From UBA5009 sp038043185 (GTDB lineage: Bacteria > Bdellovibrionota > Bdellovibrionia > Bdellovibrionales > Bdellovibrionaceae), in contig JBBTCO010000027.1 in the NCBI GenBank assembly GCA_038043185.1, forward strand, positions 1 through 64,000: a DNA stretch of 64,000 bases. Reading direction: 5' to 3'. Made by a program: the position numbers and the translations under genes. Positions 8,308-17,370 of the stretch are shown one piece after another. The notes beneath the pieces were generated by a model. It did no database searches, had not been told where the DNA came from, and was given only the letters and a program-made list of their open reading frames with translations. Within the stretch, counting starts at the first letter, position 1, and each line of letters starts with the position of its first letter.

Positions 8308-8844
8308 ATGAGTTTTATGTCACTATTCATTGCAAGTACATTATTGGTGCTATCGCTTGTCGCTTGCAATAAGAGCAGTGATAACAATTCTGGAGTAGCT
8401 GCTCCGCCGGTAGCTGTGACAACAAATCCAAACTGTGCCAACCCCCAGGTTTATGACCCCAATTGCACGGGCTATAACCAGTACAATCAGTTCGGATTTC
8501 AAGCCTACGGAGCTAACAGCTTCTATGGAAATCGCGGCTACTGTAATTGCCAACCTGGCTTCCGACCTGTATGGGGACAAATCGGAATGGGTTGTGTGCA
8601 AATCGATCAGATTAGACCCTTCGCAGGAGTTTACCTTTACGCTGGAAATGCTCCAAACAATTATCAAACCGTAAATATAAATCAAATTAGCAACTATACC
8701 GGTTACCCACAGTCGCAATCAGCGAACTGTTTCGATAGCGTGGCCTACAGTTGCTTAATCGATCGAGCTAACTACTGCGGTCAAGGCCGTCTTTGCCGAC
8801 CCACAGCCCCCGGTTCACGAATGGGAATTTGCGTAGCACAATAA
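8308..8844 (+). CDS. Small Cys-rich lipoprotein
   Basis: Starting at ATG 8308 (GAGG five to eight bases upstream; an in-frame GTG at 8302 is less likely) the protein has a lipoprotein signal, with hydrophobic residues followed by the lipobox LVAC. After the lipidated Cys comes an Asn/Gln/Tyr/Gly-rich stretch and several Cys in an EGF-like spacing (YCNCQPGFRPVWG...GCVQ), then CFDS, CLID, CGQGRLC and a final CVAQ. It is likely an envelope-exposed disulfide-bonded protein. No named family was recognised. Confidence 0.75.
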   Translation: MSFMSLFIASTLLVLSLVACNKSSDNNSGVAAPPVAVTTNPNCANPQVYDPNCTGYNQYNQFGFQAYGANSFYGNRGYCNCQPGFRPVWGQIGMGCVQIDQIRPFAGVYLYAGNAPNNYQTVNINQISNYTGYPQSQSANCFDSVAYSCLIDRANYCGQGRLCRPTAPGSRMGICVAQ

Positions 8845-8895
8845 TTGCGACGCGTTAATCCTGCGCCCAAGCGATTCTTAGGCCATTTTATTAAT

Positions 8896-8942
8896 CTCCT
8901 GTGATAATTTCGGACGGTATCCTTCAAATTACCAGGAGTCCG
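8896..8942 (+). promoter_or_regulatory. Leader structure that can mask the oligopeptidase ribosome binding site
   Basis: CTCCTG at 8896-8901 is complementary to CAGGAG at 8933-8938, which is the ribosome binding site of the gene starting at 8950; the adjacent TAATTT/AAATTA extends the match. A second pairing, CGGAC 8911-8915 with GTCCG 8938-8942, overlaps the first by one base, so the two are alternatives or form a pseudoknot. Seen in sequence; regulation of translation is inference. Confidence 0.4.
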
Positions 8943-8949
8943 ATTTTTG

Positions 8950-11022
8950 ATGAAAAACTCAAGCCCAACTCACAATCCCCTTTTGCAAACTTTTACCAAC
9001 TACGATCAAAGCGTTCCTTTTTCAAAAATCAAAGTTGAGCATTATCTTCCCGCTTTGGACAGCGCCTTGGAAATCGCTCGTGAAAAGCTTCAGGCACTGA
9101 AGACCTCAAATGCAATTGCTGATTTTAACAATACAATCTTAGCTCTTGAAACATGCTCTGATTCTTTAGAAAGAATGATGAGTATTTTTTCTAATTTGGA
9201 AACAGCCGAGGCCGGCGAAGATCATCGCCTTTTAGCTAAAGATATTTATCCCAAACTTTCCACCTTTCAGTCCGATCTTTCCTTGGATCCCGAGTTGTTT
9301 AAGCGAGTAAAAGCTGTTTACGACAATCGAACAAATTTGAATCTTGATCTCGAAAAAAATCGTTTACTTGAAAAAACTTATTTGAGTTTTGTTCGCAACG
9401 GCGCGCTGCTGAGCGCATCTGAAAAAGAAAAACTGCGAAAAATTGATCAAGAACTTTCCGTACTTGCGCCGCAATTTTCAGAAAATGTTTTACAAGCTAC
9501 CAATGCTTTTGAAGTCATTGTATCTGATCCTAAGGAAGTCGAAGGATTACCCGAAGGCGCTCTTGAGGCTGCTCAAATGTCGGCAGAAGCCAAAGGCCAC
9601 AAAGGCAAATGGCTTTTTAATTTGCAAGCGCCAAGCTATATCCCCGTTTTAACCTTTGCAAAAAACAGAAATCTACGCGAAAAAATGTCCAAAGCCTATG
9701 GCTCGCGTTCGTTCAACGACGCCTTCGATAATCAAGAAAATATCAAAAAAACCGTGCAATTAAAATATCAGCGTGCCCAACTTTTAGGTTTTAAAACCCA
9801 TGCCGATTATGTTTTAGCAGAACGCATGGCCAAAGACACCGCAACTGTAAAACAGTTTTTACAAAAACTTTTGAAGGCCAGTAAAAAGGCCGCGCAACAT
9901 GATCTTGATGAAGTCAAAGAGTTCGCAATGAAGACCGATGGCTTGAAAGAGATTCAGCCTTGGGATTTTGCTTATTACTCGGAAAAACTGAAAGAAGAAA
10001 AATATTCTTTCAACGAGGAAAGTCTTCGCCCTTTCTTCAAACTTGAAAACGTAGTGACTGGTGTTTTCGAACATGCTCGCAAGCTTTACGGTCTTGCGTT
10101 CTCGGAAAGAACAGACATCGAGGTTTATCATCCCGATGTGAAAGTTTATGAAGTTAAGGAAGAAAAATCAGGAAAATATATCAGCTTGTTTTACACCGAT
10201 TTTTTTCCTCGTGAGACTAAAAAAGGTGGCGGCTGGATGACCACCTATCGCGACCAAGGAATTATGTTTGACGAAGTTCGCCGTCCCCATGTCAGTATCG
10301 TTTGCAATTTTACCAAACCGACGACAACTAAGCCTTCTTTACTTTCCTATGACGAAGTCAGAACTTTATTTCATGAATTTGGCCATGCCCTTCATGGCAT
10401 GCTTTCGGATTGCACCTATCGATCAGTTTCGGGAACCAATGTCTATTGGGATTTTGTCGAGCTTCCGTCGCAAATTATGGAAAACTGGGCCAGCGAAAAA
10501 GAAGGCCTTGATGTTTTTGCCAAACATTATGAAAACAACACCCTTATCCCAGCCGATCTAGTAGTAAAAATTAAAGCTTCACAAAAATTCCAAGCCGGCT
10601 GGATGTCCCTTCGCCAATTGCAATTTGCGATGATGGACATGGCTTGGTACACCACTGATCCTAATACCATCACGGATGTCGATTTGTTTGAATCCTTGGC
10701 CACGGCCGAAACTCGATTGCTACCAAAAATTCCAGGTACAAATGCCTCTTGCTCTTTCAGTCACATTTTTGCAGGTGGCTACTCGGCTGGATATTATTCT
10801 TACAAATGGGCCGAAGTTTTAGATGCCGACGCCTTCGAGTATTTTAAGGAAAAAGGATTGTTCAATCCCGAAGTTGCAAAAAAATTCAAAGAAAATATTT
10901 TAAGTCGTGGCGGCACGGAACACCCGATGGAACTTTATAAAAAATTCCGCGGCAGAGAACCAGATCCAAATGCGCTTCTTCGTCGCGACGGCCTGATCGA
11001 GGAAGGTTCAAAAAATTTATGA
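8950..11022 (+). CDS. M3-family zinc oligopeptidase (PrlC/Dcp-like)
   Basis: A 691-residue cytoplasmic metallopeptidase that cleaves short peptides. The zinc site HEFGH is at residues 475-479 (ATG 8950 numbering), followed by the conserved FVELPSQIMENW stretch carrying the third ligand, and the family signature FAGGYSAGYYSYKWAE towards the C-terminus. Length and domain order fit oligopeptidase A/dipeptidyl carboxypeptidase. A TTG directly before the ATG is an alternative start. Its TGA overlaps the start of nadK (ATGA), so translation is coupled. The leader may hide the ribosome binding site. Confidence 0.93.
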   Translation: MKNSSPTHNPLLQTFTNYDQSVPFSKIKVEHYLPALDSALEIAREKLQALKTSNAIADFNNTILALETCSDSLERMMSIFSNLETAEAGEDHRLLAKDIYPKLSTFQSDLSLDPELFKRVKAVYDNRTNLNLDLEKNRLLEKTYLSFVRNGALLSASEKEKLRKIDQELSVLAPQFSENVLQATNAFEVIVSDPKEVEGLPEGALEAAQMSAEAKGHKGKWLFNLQAPSYIPVLTFAKNRNLREKMSKAYGSRSFNDAFDNQENIKKTVQLKYQRAQLLGFKTHADYVLAERMAKDTATVKQFLQKLLKASKKAAQHDLDEVKEFAMKTDGLKEIQPWDFAYYSEKLKEEKYSFNEESLRPFFKLENVVTGVFEHARKLYGLAFSERTDIEVYHPDVKVYEVKEEKSGKYISLFYTDFFPRETKKGGGWMTTYRDQGIMFDEVRRPHVSIVCNFTKPTTTKPSLLSYDEVRTLFHEFGHALHGMLSDCTYRSVSGTNVYWDFVELPSQIMENWASEKEGLDVFAKHYENNTLIPADLVVKIKASQKFQAGWMSLRQLQFAMMDMAWYTTDPNTITDVDLFESLATAETRLLPKIPGTNASCSFSHIFAGGYSAGYYSYKWAEVLDADAFEYFKEKGLFNPEVAKKFKENILSRGGTEHPMELYKKFRGREPDPNALLRRDGLIEEGSKNL

Positions 11023-11918
11023 AATCTTCGACGACTGACATCAAAAAAATTTCTTTGAAAGAAAGTTCACGGGTAGCAATTGTTTACCGCTCTCATTCCG
11101 AGAAAGCTGTAAAAATGGCGAAAGAAGTCACCAAGTGGCTGCAGAACCGAAAAATTGAAGTCTATACAGCTCCAGGACAAAAACTTATTGGTAAAACAAA
11201 GTTTGTTCATGGCCAACGCATGATTTCTTCTTTGTCATTTGTCGTTGTTCTTGGCGGTGATGGAACCTACCTTCGTGCCGTTAGTCTTATCGACGGCAGT
11301 CAAATTCCAGTTGTCGGTTTCAATATGGGTTCATTGGGATTTTTAACCAGCTCACCGGCTGACAAAATATTTGATATTTTATCAAATCTTCTTGAAGACA
11401 AAATGACGGTGCATTCGCGCATGCTTTTACAAGCTCAGGTTTTTCGTAAGGGAAAACTTAAACTTAAAGCCATCGCCTTGAATGATGTCGTTATTGAGCG
11501 AGGTTCGTTTTCACAATTAATTAATTTATCTCTGTCGAAAGAAAAAAAATTAATCAGTCAAATCAAAGCCGATGCGGTGATCATCTCAAGCCCAACGGGT
11601 TCAACAGCTTACAATTTAGCCGCGGGCGGACCGCTGCTTGATCCCGAGGTCAAGGCCTTAATCATCACGCCCGTAGCGCCTCATTCCTTAACAAGTCGTC
11701 CCTTAATTTTTCCTGCTCATCGAAAGTTAAACTTTCGCATGGAAGGCACAACTCAGAAAGCAAATCTGATCATCGATGGGCAAGAGGCCACAGCATTAAC
11801 CTATGAAGATGAAATTGTTGTCGAAAAATGTCCCTCTGATCATTTAAGAATTGAGTCCCCTCAGTCTAATTTTTTTCATTTACTGCGGGAAAAATTAAAA
11901 TTTGGAGACAGAGCCTAG
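11019..11918 (+). CDS. nadK: NAD kinase
   Basis: Phosphorylates NAD to NADP with ATP (or polyphosphate) in the cytoplasm. The GGDGT catalytic motif is at residues 79-83, followed by NMGSLGFLT and the long conserved block SSPTGSTAYNLAAGGPL in the NAD-binding domain. The 299-residue length is typical. The start overlaps the peptidase stop by four bases. The N-terminal ~15 residues are longer than in many homologues; a later start is possible but has no better ribosome binding site. The stop codon lies inside a 9-bp hairpin. Confidence 0.95.
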   Translation: MKSSTTDIKKISLKESSRVAIVYRSHSEKAVKMAKEVTKWLQNRKIEVYTAPGQKLIGKTKFVHGQRMISSLSFVVVLGGDGTYLRAVSLIDGSQIPVVGFNMGSLGFLTSSPADKIFDILSNLLEDKMTVHSRMLLQAQVFRKGKLKLKAIALNDVVIERGSFSQLINLSLSKEKKLISQIKADAVIISSPTGSTAYNLAAGGPLLDPEVKALIITPVAPHSLTSRPLIFPAHRKLNFRMEGTTQKANLIIDGQEATALTYEDEIVVEKCPSDHLRIESPQSNFFHLLREKLKFGDRA

Positions 11919-11937
11919 GGCGTGAGGACACGCCCTA
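11916..11937 (+). terminator. Perfect hairpin beginning at the nadK stop codon
   Basis: TAGGGCGTG (11916-11924) and CACGCCCTA (11929-11937) form a 9-bp GC-rich stem with loop AGGA. The first three bases are the nadK stop codon. No U-tract follows, so it may attenuate, or stabilise the nadK 3' end, rather than terminate before recN, which starts 16 bases later. Confidence 0.5.
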
Positions 11938-11953
11938 AACATCAGGAGTCACT

Positions 11954-13645
11954 ATGTTAGTTGATTTAAGAGTTTCAAATTTTGCTATCATTGAAAATCT
12001 GCACATCACATTTAAATCTGGATTAAATATTCTTTCGGGGGAAACAGGCTCGGGGAAATCAGTCCTACTTAAAAGTTTAGCTCTTTTGATGGGCGGGAAA
12101 GCTTCTCACGAATCAATTCGTACTGGTCATAAAATGGCCGTTGTCGAAGGCTCTTTTGATCTTTCGAAAAGAAAAGATCTTCTTAAACGTCTAGAAGATC
12201 TTGGACTTGAAATTGAAGATGACTTGCTGATCGTGCGAAGAATTATCAGCGCCGAAGATAAATCCCGAGTTTATTTAAATGGTCAACTGAGTCCCCTATC
12301 TGATCTTCGCGATCTGGTGGCTCCTTTGATCGAAGTGACGGGCCCGGCTGCCCCCCTGATTGAAATGACTGGGCAACACGAAAACAGAAACTTACTGTCA
12401 AAAATATATCATTTGGACTTACTTGATTATTACTGTGGCACTTGGGAAAAGCGATTTTCATTTGAAGAAAAATTCTTACGGCGGAAAGAAATTGAAAATA
12501 AAATTACTGAACTTGAATCCAACAGCCCAAACAAAGCTCAACGCTTAGATTTTTTGATTTTTCAACGAGATGAAATTACTGCTTTAGATTTAGCTCCCGG
12601 TGAAGAGCACGAATTGGAAAATAACATTCGAATATTAAAAAATGCTTCTCGGCTGTCTAGCTTTATGGATATGGCGGACAATGCTTTGTGTGCCGACGAT
12701 GATTCGGCCACACAACGAATCAATGTGGTCTTAAAGAAAGCCATTGAAGTTGGTCAGCTGGATCCTAAAATTCAACAAAAAATGCAAAACCTGGAACAAG
12801 CTAAAGCTATTTTGGATGATACCGTTTACGAACTTCGCTCGTACGTCAGTAAAATTGATGGCGACCCAACCAAATTAGATGAGCTCGAGGGGCGTCTGAG
12901 CCAACTCAGAAAATTACAAAAAAAATACGGCTCTGAAGTTGGTGATATTCTACAAGCACTCGTAGAAATTGAAACTGAAATTGCTGATTTACAAAATTCT
13001 GAAATTCGCATCGAAGCTTTAAAAAAAGAAGCTGCAATGATTACCAAAGAATTAACTGTGTTAGCTGCGGATCTGCACAAACGACGATCACAAGGAGCAA
13101 AACTTTTAGCCGACAGCGTGAATGCAGAATTAAAATCATTAAACATGAAGGGCGTGATTTTCCATATTCGCAGCGACACCGCTGCGGCCTTATCAGCAAC
13201 AGGATCCAGCGATATTGAATTCATGACTCAAACCTCGCCGAAAGAGCCCCCGCGAGCTTTAGCTAAGTTCGCTTCTGGCGGCGAGCTCAGTCGTATTTTA
13301 CTCTCACTTAAACGTGTTGTAGGGGCTTCTCAGCAACCTCGCACCTACCTATTTGACGAAGTTGATGCCGGCGTTTCAGGCGAAACTGCAGAACGTGTCG
13401 GGCAAAAACTTCGCAGCATCGCCAAAGGCCAACAAGTCATCTGTGTGACTCATTTGCCGCAAGTTGCAGCCCATGGAAATGTGCATTTCTATATTCAAAA
13501 ATCTCCTCAAAAAGATTCCGTGAATATGGAAATTGTTGAACTAAAAGAAAAAGAAAGAATCAAAGAAATTGCCCGCCTTATTTCTGGCGAAAAAATTTCG
13601 AAAACCAGTCTTGCCCACGCCAGTGAGCTTTTGAGCCAGGTGTAA
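11954..13645 (+). CDS. recN: DNA repair protein RecN
   Basis: SMC-like ATPase used in recombinational repair of double-strand breaks. Walker A GETGSGKS is at residues 29-36; the central region is predicted coiled coil; the C-terminal ABC signature FASGGELSRI and Walker B YLFDEVDAG, with a switch histidine in VICVTHLPQ, complete the head. A ribosome binding site (AGGAG) precedes the ATG. Oddity: residues 123-132 (APLIEVTGPA) and 133-142 (APLIEMTGQH) are a tandem duplication of the segment before the conserved TGQHE motif, so the protein carries about ten extra residues near the head. A hairpin element starts at its stop codon. Confidence 0.95.
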   Translation: MLVDLRVSNFAIIENLHITFKSGLNILSGETGSGKSVLLKSLALLMGGKASHESIRTGHKMAVVEGSFDLSKRKDLLKRLEDLGLEIEDDLLIVRRIISAEDKSRVYLNGQLSPLSDLRDLVAPLIEVTGPAAPLIEMTGQHENRNLLSKIYHLDLLDYYCGTWEKRFSFEEKFLRRKEIENKITELESNSPNKAQRLDFLIFQRDEITALDLAPGEEHELENNIRILKNASRLSSFMDMADNALCADDDSATQRINVVLKKAIEVGQLDPKIQQKMQNLEQAKAILDDTVYELRSYVSKIDGDPTKLDELEGRLSQLRKLQKKYGSEVGDILQALVEIETEIADLQNSEIRIEALKKEAAMITKELTVLAADLHKRRSQGAKLLADSVNAELKSLNMKGVIFHIRSDTAAALSATGSSDIEFMTQTSPKEPPRALAKFASGGELSRILLSLKRVVGASQQPRTYLFDEVDAGVSGETAERVGQKLRSIAKGQQVICVTHLPQVAAHGNVHFYIQKSPQKDSVNMEIVELKEKERIKEIARLISGEKISKTSLAHASELLSQV

Positions 13646-13805
13646 GGGCCCGTCCAAAAATAACCTGGACAGAATTTTCCGCCGTGGATTTAAAATTTGG
13701 CCAAGGCGCGAGGAGAAGCCGTAGCAGAGCTACGGCGCCGACGAGTAACGACGGACAAATTTAAAAGACCAAGGAAAATGTCCAGGTTATTTTTGGACGG
13801 GCCCT
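13645..13805. repeat. Hairpin element R7, family C
   Basis: Perfect 27-nt arms 13645-13671 and 13779-13805 (outer bases AGGGCCCGTCC), starting on the last base of the recN stop. The 107-nt core contains an inner perfect hairpin GCCGTAG/CTACGGC and flanking blocks AAGGCGCGAGGAG and CGACGAGTAACGACGG, which resemble those of R8. The arms are unlike those of R8. It probably lies at the 3' end of the recN transcript. Confidence 0.85.
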
Positions 13806-13954
13806 AAGCGCATTTTCGTCACTCAGATTGTAAAAAAAGGGTGACCAAAATTGTGACACTATCGGAAAATTCATTTTTAGATTATGACCTTAAGTTCCTG
13901 TGAAAACGGCGCTGCACAAGCCCGAAAAAATGGGAAACAAAAGGGGGATTCAAA

Positions 13955-14278
13955 ATGAAGATTATGGTGCAATTAATTGTCATGCAAATTTTAGGTGTGC
14001 TTCTGCTCTACTCATTGGCCAATGCTGCCCCGACGACGCTTGTAACCTCTATCCTTTCAAGTGAAGTTGTTCAGCAATTGGAATCCCAATTCCCCAAAAA
14101 TGTGCACGTGTCCTTAACCCGCGTGGAACAAGTCCGATCCTATATATGTGCAAATTGTTATGATTTTAAACTCACTTATTCAGGGGTTTCATCAAGCAAA
14201 CGACCCATCAAATTCGATAAACTCGTTCGCGCTAAAGGCCTAGGGCCTACCGTTGAAGTTTCTCTGATCCATCCTTGA
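13955..14278 (+). CDS. Small secreted protein of unknown function
   Basis: 107 residues with a signal peptide (hydrophobic stretch ending LANAAP, cleavage after residue ~25) and a mature domain containing a CANC pair. A strong ribosome binding site (AGGGGGA) precedes the ATG. No family was recognised. Upstream, 13806-13954 holds no gene and is the presumed promoter region. It stands alone on the plus strand and converges with the Nudix gene. Confidence 0.65.
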   Translation: MKIMVQLIVMQILGVLLLYSLANAAPTTLVTSILSSEVVQQLESQFPKNVHVSLTRVEQVRSYICANCYDFKLTYSGVSSSKRPIKFDKLVRAKGLGPTVEVSLIHP

Positions 14279-14297
14279 CAGCTACAAGATAAAAAAT

Positions 14298-14852
14298 TCA
14301 CCAAGAAAAATTAAGAATCTTTTCGTACCAAAATAAGGCCATCGCTGTTTTCACGTCCGATATTTTTCCTTGTTGCAAAAGCTGAAAAGCCTCTGGGAAA
14401 TCAATTTCAATGATATTGAGAAGCTCCCCTTCATCGGGTTGAGCCTCGCCAAATGTTAAATCCTTTGCTAAATACAAATCTATAATTTCATCTCCGTAAC
14501 CGATCACAGGATGGATCTGGGTCATTAATTTCATGTTTTTACTTTCAGCACCTACCTCTTCTTTGAGCTCACGATGAGCCGCTTGCAAAGAGGTTTCACC
14601 ACGATCAATTTTTCCCGCTGGAAATTCCAAAAAAACCTTTTTTAAAGGATGACGATACTGTTCAATCATTACTAATCGACCATCGTCCAGAACGGGCAGA
14701 ATTAAAGATGCGCCGGGATGAAGAATATATTCACGAAATGATAGTGTCCCATTGGGTAACCGAACTTCATCTCTCTGCACTTTAAGCCAGTTTCCTTTTA
14801 AAATGAGTTCTGACTTAACAATTTCCTCTTCTAATTTCTTTTTTGGACGCAC
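14298..14852 (-). CDS. Nudix hydrolase, ADP-ribose pyrophosphatase-like
   Basis: The Nudix box is complete: GKIDRGETSLQAAHRELKEE then VGA, with the RELKEE metal ligands. Upstream it has the LPNG...REYILHPGA and QYRHP strands typical of NudF/NudE-type enzymes, and EFPAGKID just before the box, so ADP-ribose or a similar nucleoside diphosphate derivative is the likely substrate. I place the start at GTG 14852 because GGAG lies five bases upstream and the resulting 184 residues fit the family. An in-frame ATG at 14960 would add 36 residues of unusual sequence overlapping the upstream region of the divergent gene. Confidence 0.85.
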   Translation of the reverse strand: MRPKKKLEEEIVKSELILKGNWLKVQRDEVRLPNGTLSFREYILHPGASLILPVLDDGRLVMIEQYRHPLKKVFLEFPAGKIDRGETSLQAAHRELKEEVGAESKNMKLMTQIHPVIGYGDEIIDLYLAKDLTFGEAQPDEGELLNIIEIDFPEAFQLLQQGKISDVKTAMALFWYEKILNFSW

Positions 14853-14991
14853 ATTTTCTCCAAGGGATCGACGGGCTTCAGAATACGCCCAAATTTTAAA
14901 AAGGCAAGACTGGACGTCAATCAAGAACAAGACTTTCCATCTCTTGCCCTTGATTGGCAAGTATTAGACCCTTAACTACAGAGGAGCATTT

Positions 14992-15744
14992 ATGATTAAA
15001 ACTATTAAAATTGTTCTATTTTTTTCACTCACTTTATTCCTATTTTTACTAACTTCCGAATCCACTGAAGCTAAGAGTGGTGGCGCCAGCATCAAGGGGG
15101 ATAGTGCAATCAGTTTTGGATTGAGTATTATTTCATCGCAACAAAAAGATCTCAATTCATTAGTCGACTTTGTTAACGCCAACAGCGGCGGAGTATCCAC
15201 CAAAGCAATGAATTCAGCTTACGATTTTTATGGACAATATATGTTTCGATTTTCAGGCTCGATGTTTGGTTTAGCTTTTCGCCCATCTTACTTTATGCAG
15301 TCAAGCACCGGAACTGGAGCCAGTGTCGGCGATTATAAACACGAACTTACTGGATATACTTTCTTTCCATTACTTCGCATTTATCCTCTAGAAAATAATT
15401 TTATTAAATTTTTTCTTCAAGCCGGCGTTGGCTATGGCTACCTCAAAGGAAAAATAACTCAAGGATCAAATGCTCTTGAATATTCGGGTTCTAACTTTGG
15501 TGGTCAAGCTGGTTTGGGTGCCGAGTTCTGCTTTACCGCAAGCCAATGCATAGGAATAGAAGGAAACGTGCGCTATTTACCAGTCAGCAGAAATGTGGTT
15601 GATACCTTAGCTGGCACTTTTCCCGCAGGAAGCTCGGGGCTGAGTCAAGCCGAGGCTAGCCGCGAACTGGAATATGATACGAATGATCTTGCGACAACGA
15701 TGTCGGGCATTCAAGGCGTGGTTTCTTATATTTTCAATTTTTAA
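14992..15744 (+). CDS. Predicted outer-membrane beta-barrel protein
   Basis: 250 residues: a signal peptide (about 27 residues, ending STEA), then Gly/aromatic-rich amphipathic strands with patterns such as GVGYGYLKGKI and a C-terminal VVSYIFNF strand ending in Phe, the usual signal for outer-membrane insertion. It resembles small OmpA/OmpW-like barrels but cannot be assigned to a family. AGAGGAG precedes the ATG. Confidence 0.7.
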   Translation: MIKTIKIVLFFSLTLFLFLLTSESTEAKSGGASIKGDSAISFGLSIISSQQKDLNSLVDFVNANSGGVSTKAMNSAYDFYGQYMFRFSGSMFGLAFRPSYFMQSSTGTGASVGDYKHELTGYTFFPLLRIYPLENNFIKFFLQAGVGYGYLKGKITQGSNALEYSGSNFGGQAGLGAEFCFTASQCIGIEGNVRYLPVSRNVVDTLAGTFPAGSSGLSQAEASRELEYDTNDLATTMSGIQGVVSYIFNF

Positions 15745-15787
15745 AATCATGATTATTTTATAGATTGTCCAAGGACGGTGACTGGCT

Positions 15788-16957
15788 ATGATTCATTTTA
15801 AAAAAGATGAAGTCATTTTTAGACAAAATGAGATCGGTGATCGCGCCTACATCATTGAATCTGGCCAAATCTTAATTTATCTCACGAAAGATGATGAAGA
15901 AATTCCTTTAAGCCTGATCGGGCCCGGAGAAATTTTTGGCGAAATGTCACTTTTAGATAATCAAACCCGATCGGCTTCGGCCCGGGCTATGGAAGCCACC
16001 GTTTTAAATGCCGTAAACAGAGAACAAGTCATGGAGCGAGTCAACAGCTCTGACACCATTGTGCAACTTCTGATGCGCGTCCTGCTGAAACGAATTCGCA
16101 ATCAAAATCTTAAAATGATGGCAACTAAAACAGAAACTTACGCCTATGATTTGACCGAGTGGGCTGCTAACCCTGATCGAAATGCTATCGATAAAATCAA
16201 ATTGGAAATTCGTATTAAAGAGGCCTTTGCCAATAAAGAATTTCGTTTGTATTATCAACCCATTGTTAATTTGCAAACACGACAAATCGTAGGTGCTGAA
16301 GCGCTTTTACGATGGCAGAGTCAAAAAGAAATTATTTCTCCGAATGTTTTTATCGATTTACTCGAAAATTCTTCAATGATGGTTCCTGTTGGAGAATGGA
16401 TCATCGAACAAGCTTGTAAAGATCTTAACGAATTTCATCAATTTCATCCTGAATTTGTTTCCAGCATCAACGTTTCTGCCCGCCAAATCTTGGCTCCTAA
16501 TTTTTTAGATTACTTGGAAAATGAAACTAAAAAATATGCAGTTTCACCAGATAAATTAAAGCTGGAAATGACCGAGAGAATTATGATGGAAGGGGCCCTT
16601 GCCATAGAGATGTTGAAACAATGTAATAAATTGGGGTTTCAAATTTCCATTGACGATTTTGGCACTGGTTTTTCAAGTCTACAATACATCTCGCAAATGC
16701 CGATCAATGATATCAAGATTGATCGATCTTTCGTCATGAAAATCACTCAAGATCTTAAGACTCAAGCCATTGTTGAAACTTTACTTTTTTTGGCTAAATC
16801 ATTGAACATCAATGTCATTTCCGAGGGAATTGAAAATCAGGATGAAATGAATTGGTTAAAGAACAAAGGCTCTCAATATGGCCAGGGTTGGTTATTTTCA
16901 AAAGCGATTCCTAAAGATGATCTTATGGCTAAGTTGAAAACAGATCTTGTTTTATAA
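15788..16957 (+). CDS. Cyclic-nucleotide-binding domain plus EAL c-di-GMP phosphodiesterase
   Basis: Residues ~1-110 form a cNMP-binding (CAP-like effector) domain with the phosphate-binding cassette region GEIFGEMSLLDNQTRSA. Residues ~135-385 are an EAL domain with E171-A-L in AEALLRW, NVSARQ, EMTE, IDDFGTGFSS (D289-D290), DIKIDRSF and SEGIEN. All expected metal and catalytic residues are present, so it should hydrolyse c-di-GMP to pGpG, possibly controlled by cAMP, cGMP or another nucleotide bound at the N-terminus. There is no membrane segment, so it is cytoplasmic. It appears monocistronic. Confidence 0.93.
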   Translation: MIHFKKDEVIFRQNEIGDRAYIIESGQILIYLTKDDEEIPLSLIGPGEIFGEMSLLDNQTRSASARAMEATVLNAVNREQVMERVNSSDTIVQLLMRVLLKRIRNQNLKMMATKTETYAYDLTEWAANPDRNAIDKIKLEIRIKEAFANKEFRLYYQPIVNLQTRQIVGAEALLRWQSQKEIISPNVFIDLLENSSMMVPVGEWIIEQACKDLNEFHQFHPEFVSSINVSARQILAPNFLDYLENETKKYAVSPDKLKLEMTERIMMEGALAIEMLKQCNKLGFQISIDDFGTGFSSLQYISQMPINDIKIDRSFVMKITQDLKTQAIVETLLFLAKSLNINVISEGIENQDEMNWLKNKGSQYGQGWLFSKAIPKDDLMAKLKTDLVL

Positions 16958-16968
16958 AAGCAATATTA

Positions 16969-17355
16969 TTAATTTATCTTGTTCTGACAAATTCCCAATT
17001 GAGAAAAAATTCGGATTTGTTGAGCTGCAAAATGTGCAGAATCACCAATATAATGATAAAGGTAATCATTTCCTCTTTTAACATGGTATCTTTGTCCGTC
17101 TTTTACAATCTCACATACACCTGAATTTAGCTTTTTACATTGTCCGATACTCAGCGCCGCTTTAACATCGCTTAAGGCACTGTCCATAGATGTATGAGAA
17201 GAAAAGATTCTTTTTCCAATATAGACATTATATGAGTAAGGCTCTGTTGAATACACATGCTCCATACGAACATCACATCCTTGATCAGAACCGGCCAGAG
17301 CCGTTGAAATATAAAAACTCAAAGCACAACTCATTAAAATAATTATTTTTTTCAT
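16969..17355 (-). CDS. Small secreted protein with two tandem Cys units
   Basis: 128 residues with a signal peptide (MKKIIILMSCALSFYISTALA). The mature part consists of two related units of ~50 residues, each opening with a Cys-led strand (CDVRMEH, CEIVKDG), followed by an FS/YH strand turn, a helix (DSALSDVKAAL, DSAHFAAQQIRIF) and a closing Cys (GQC, GIC). This pattern matches the tandem units of the protein at 6875-7888. Function unknown. It follows the 877-residue gene by 15 bases and is probably cotranscribed with it. Confidence 0.65.
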   Translation of the reverse strand: MKKIIILMSCALSFYISTALAGSDQGCDVRMEHVYSTEPYSYNVYIGKRIFSSHTSMDSALSDVKAALSIGQCKKLNSGVCEIVKDGQRYHVKRGNDYLYHYIGDSAHFAAQQIRIFSQLGICQNKIN

Positions 17356-17370
17356 ACCTTACCTTCTTTC

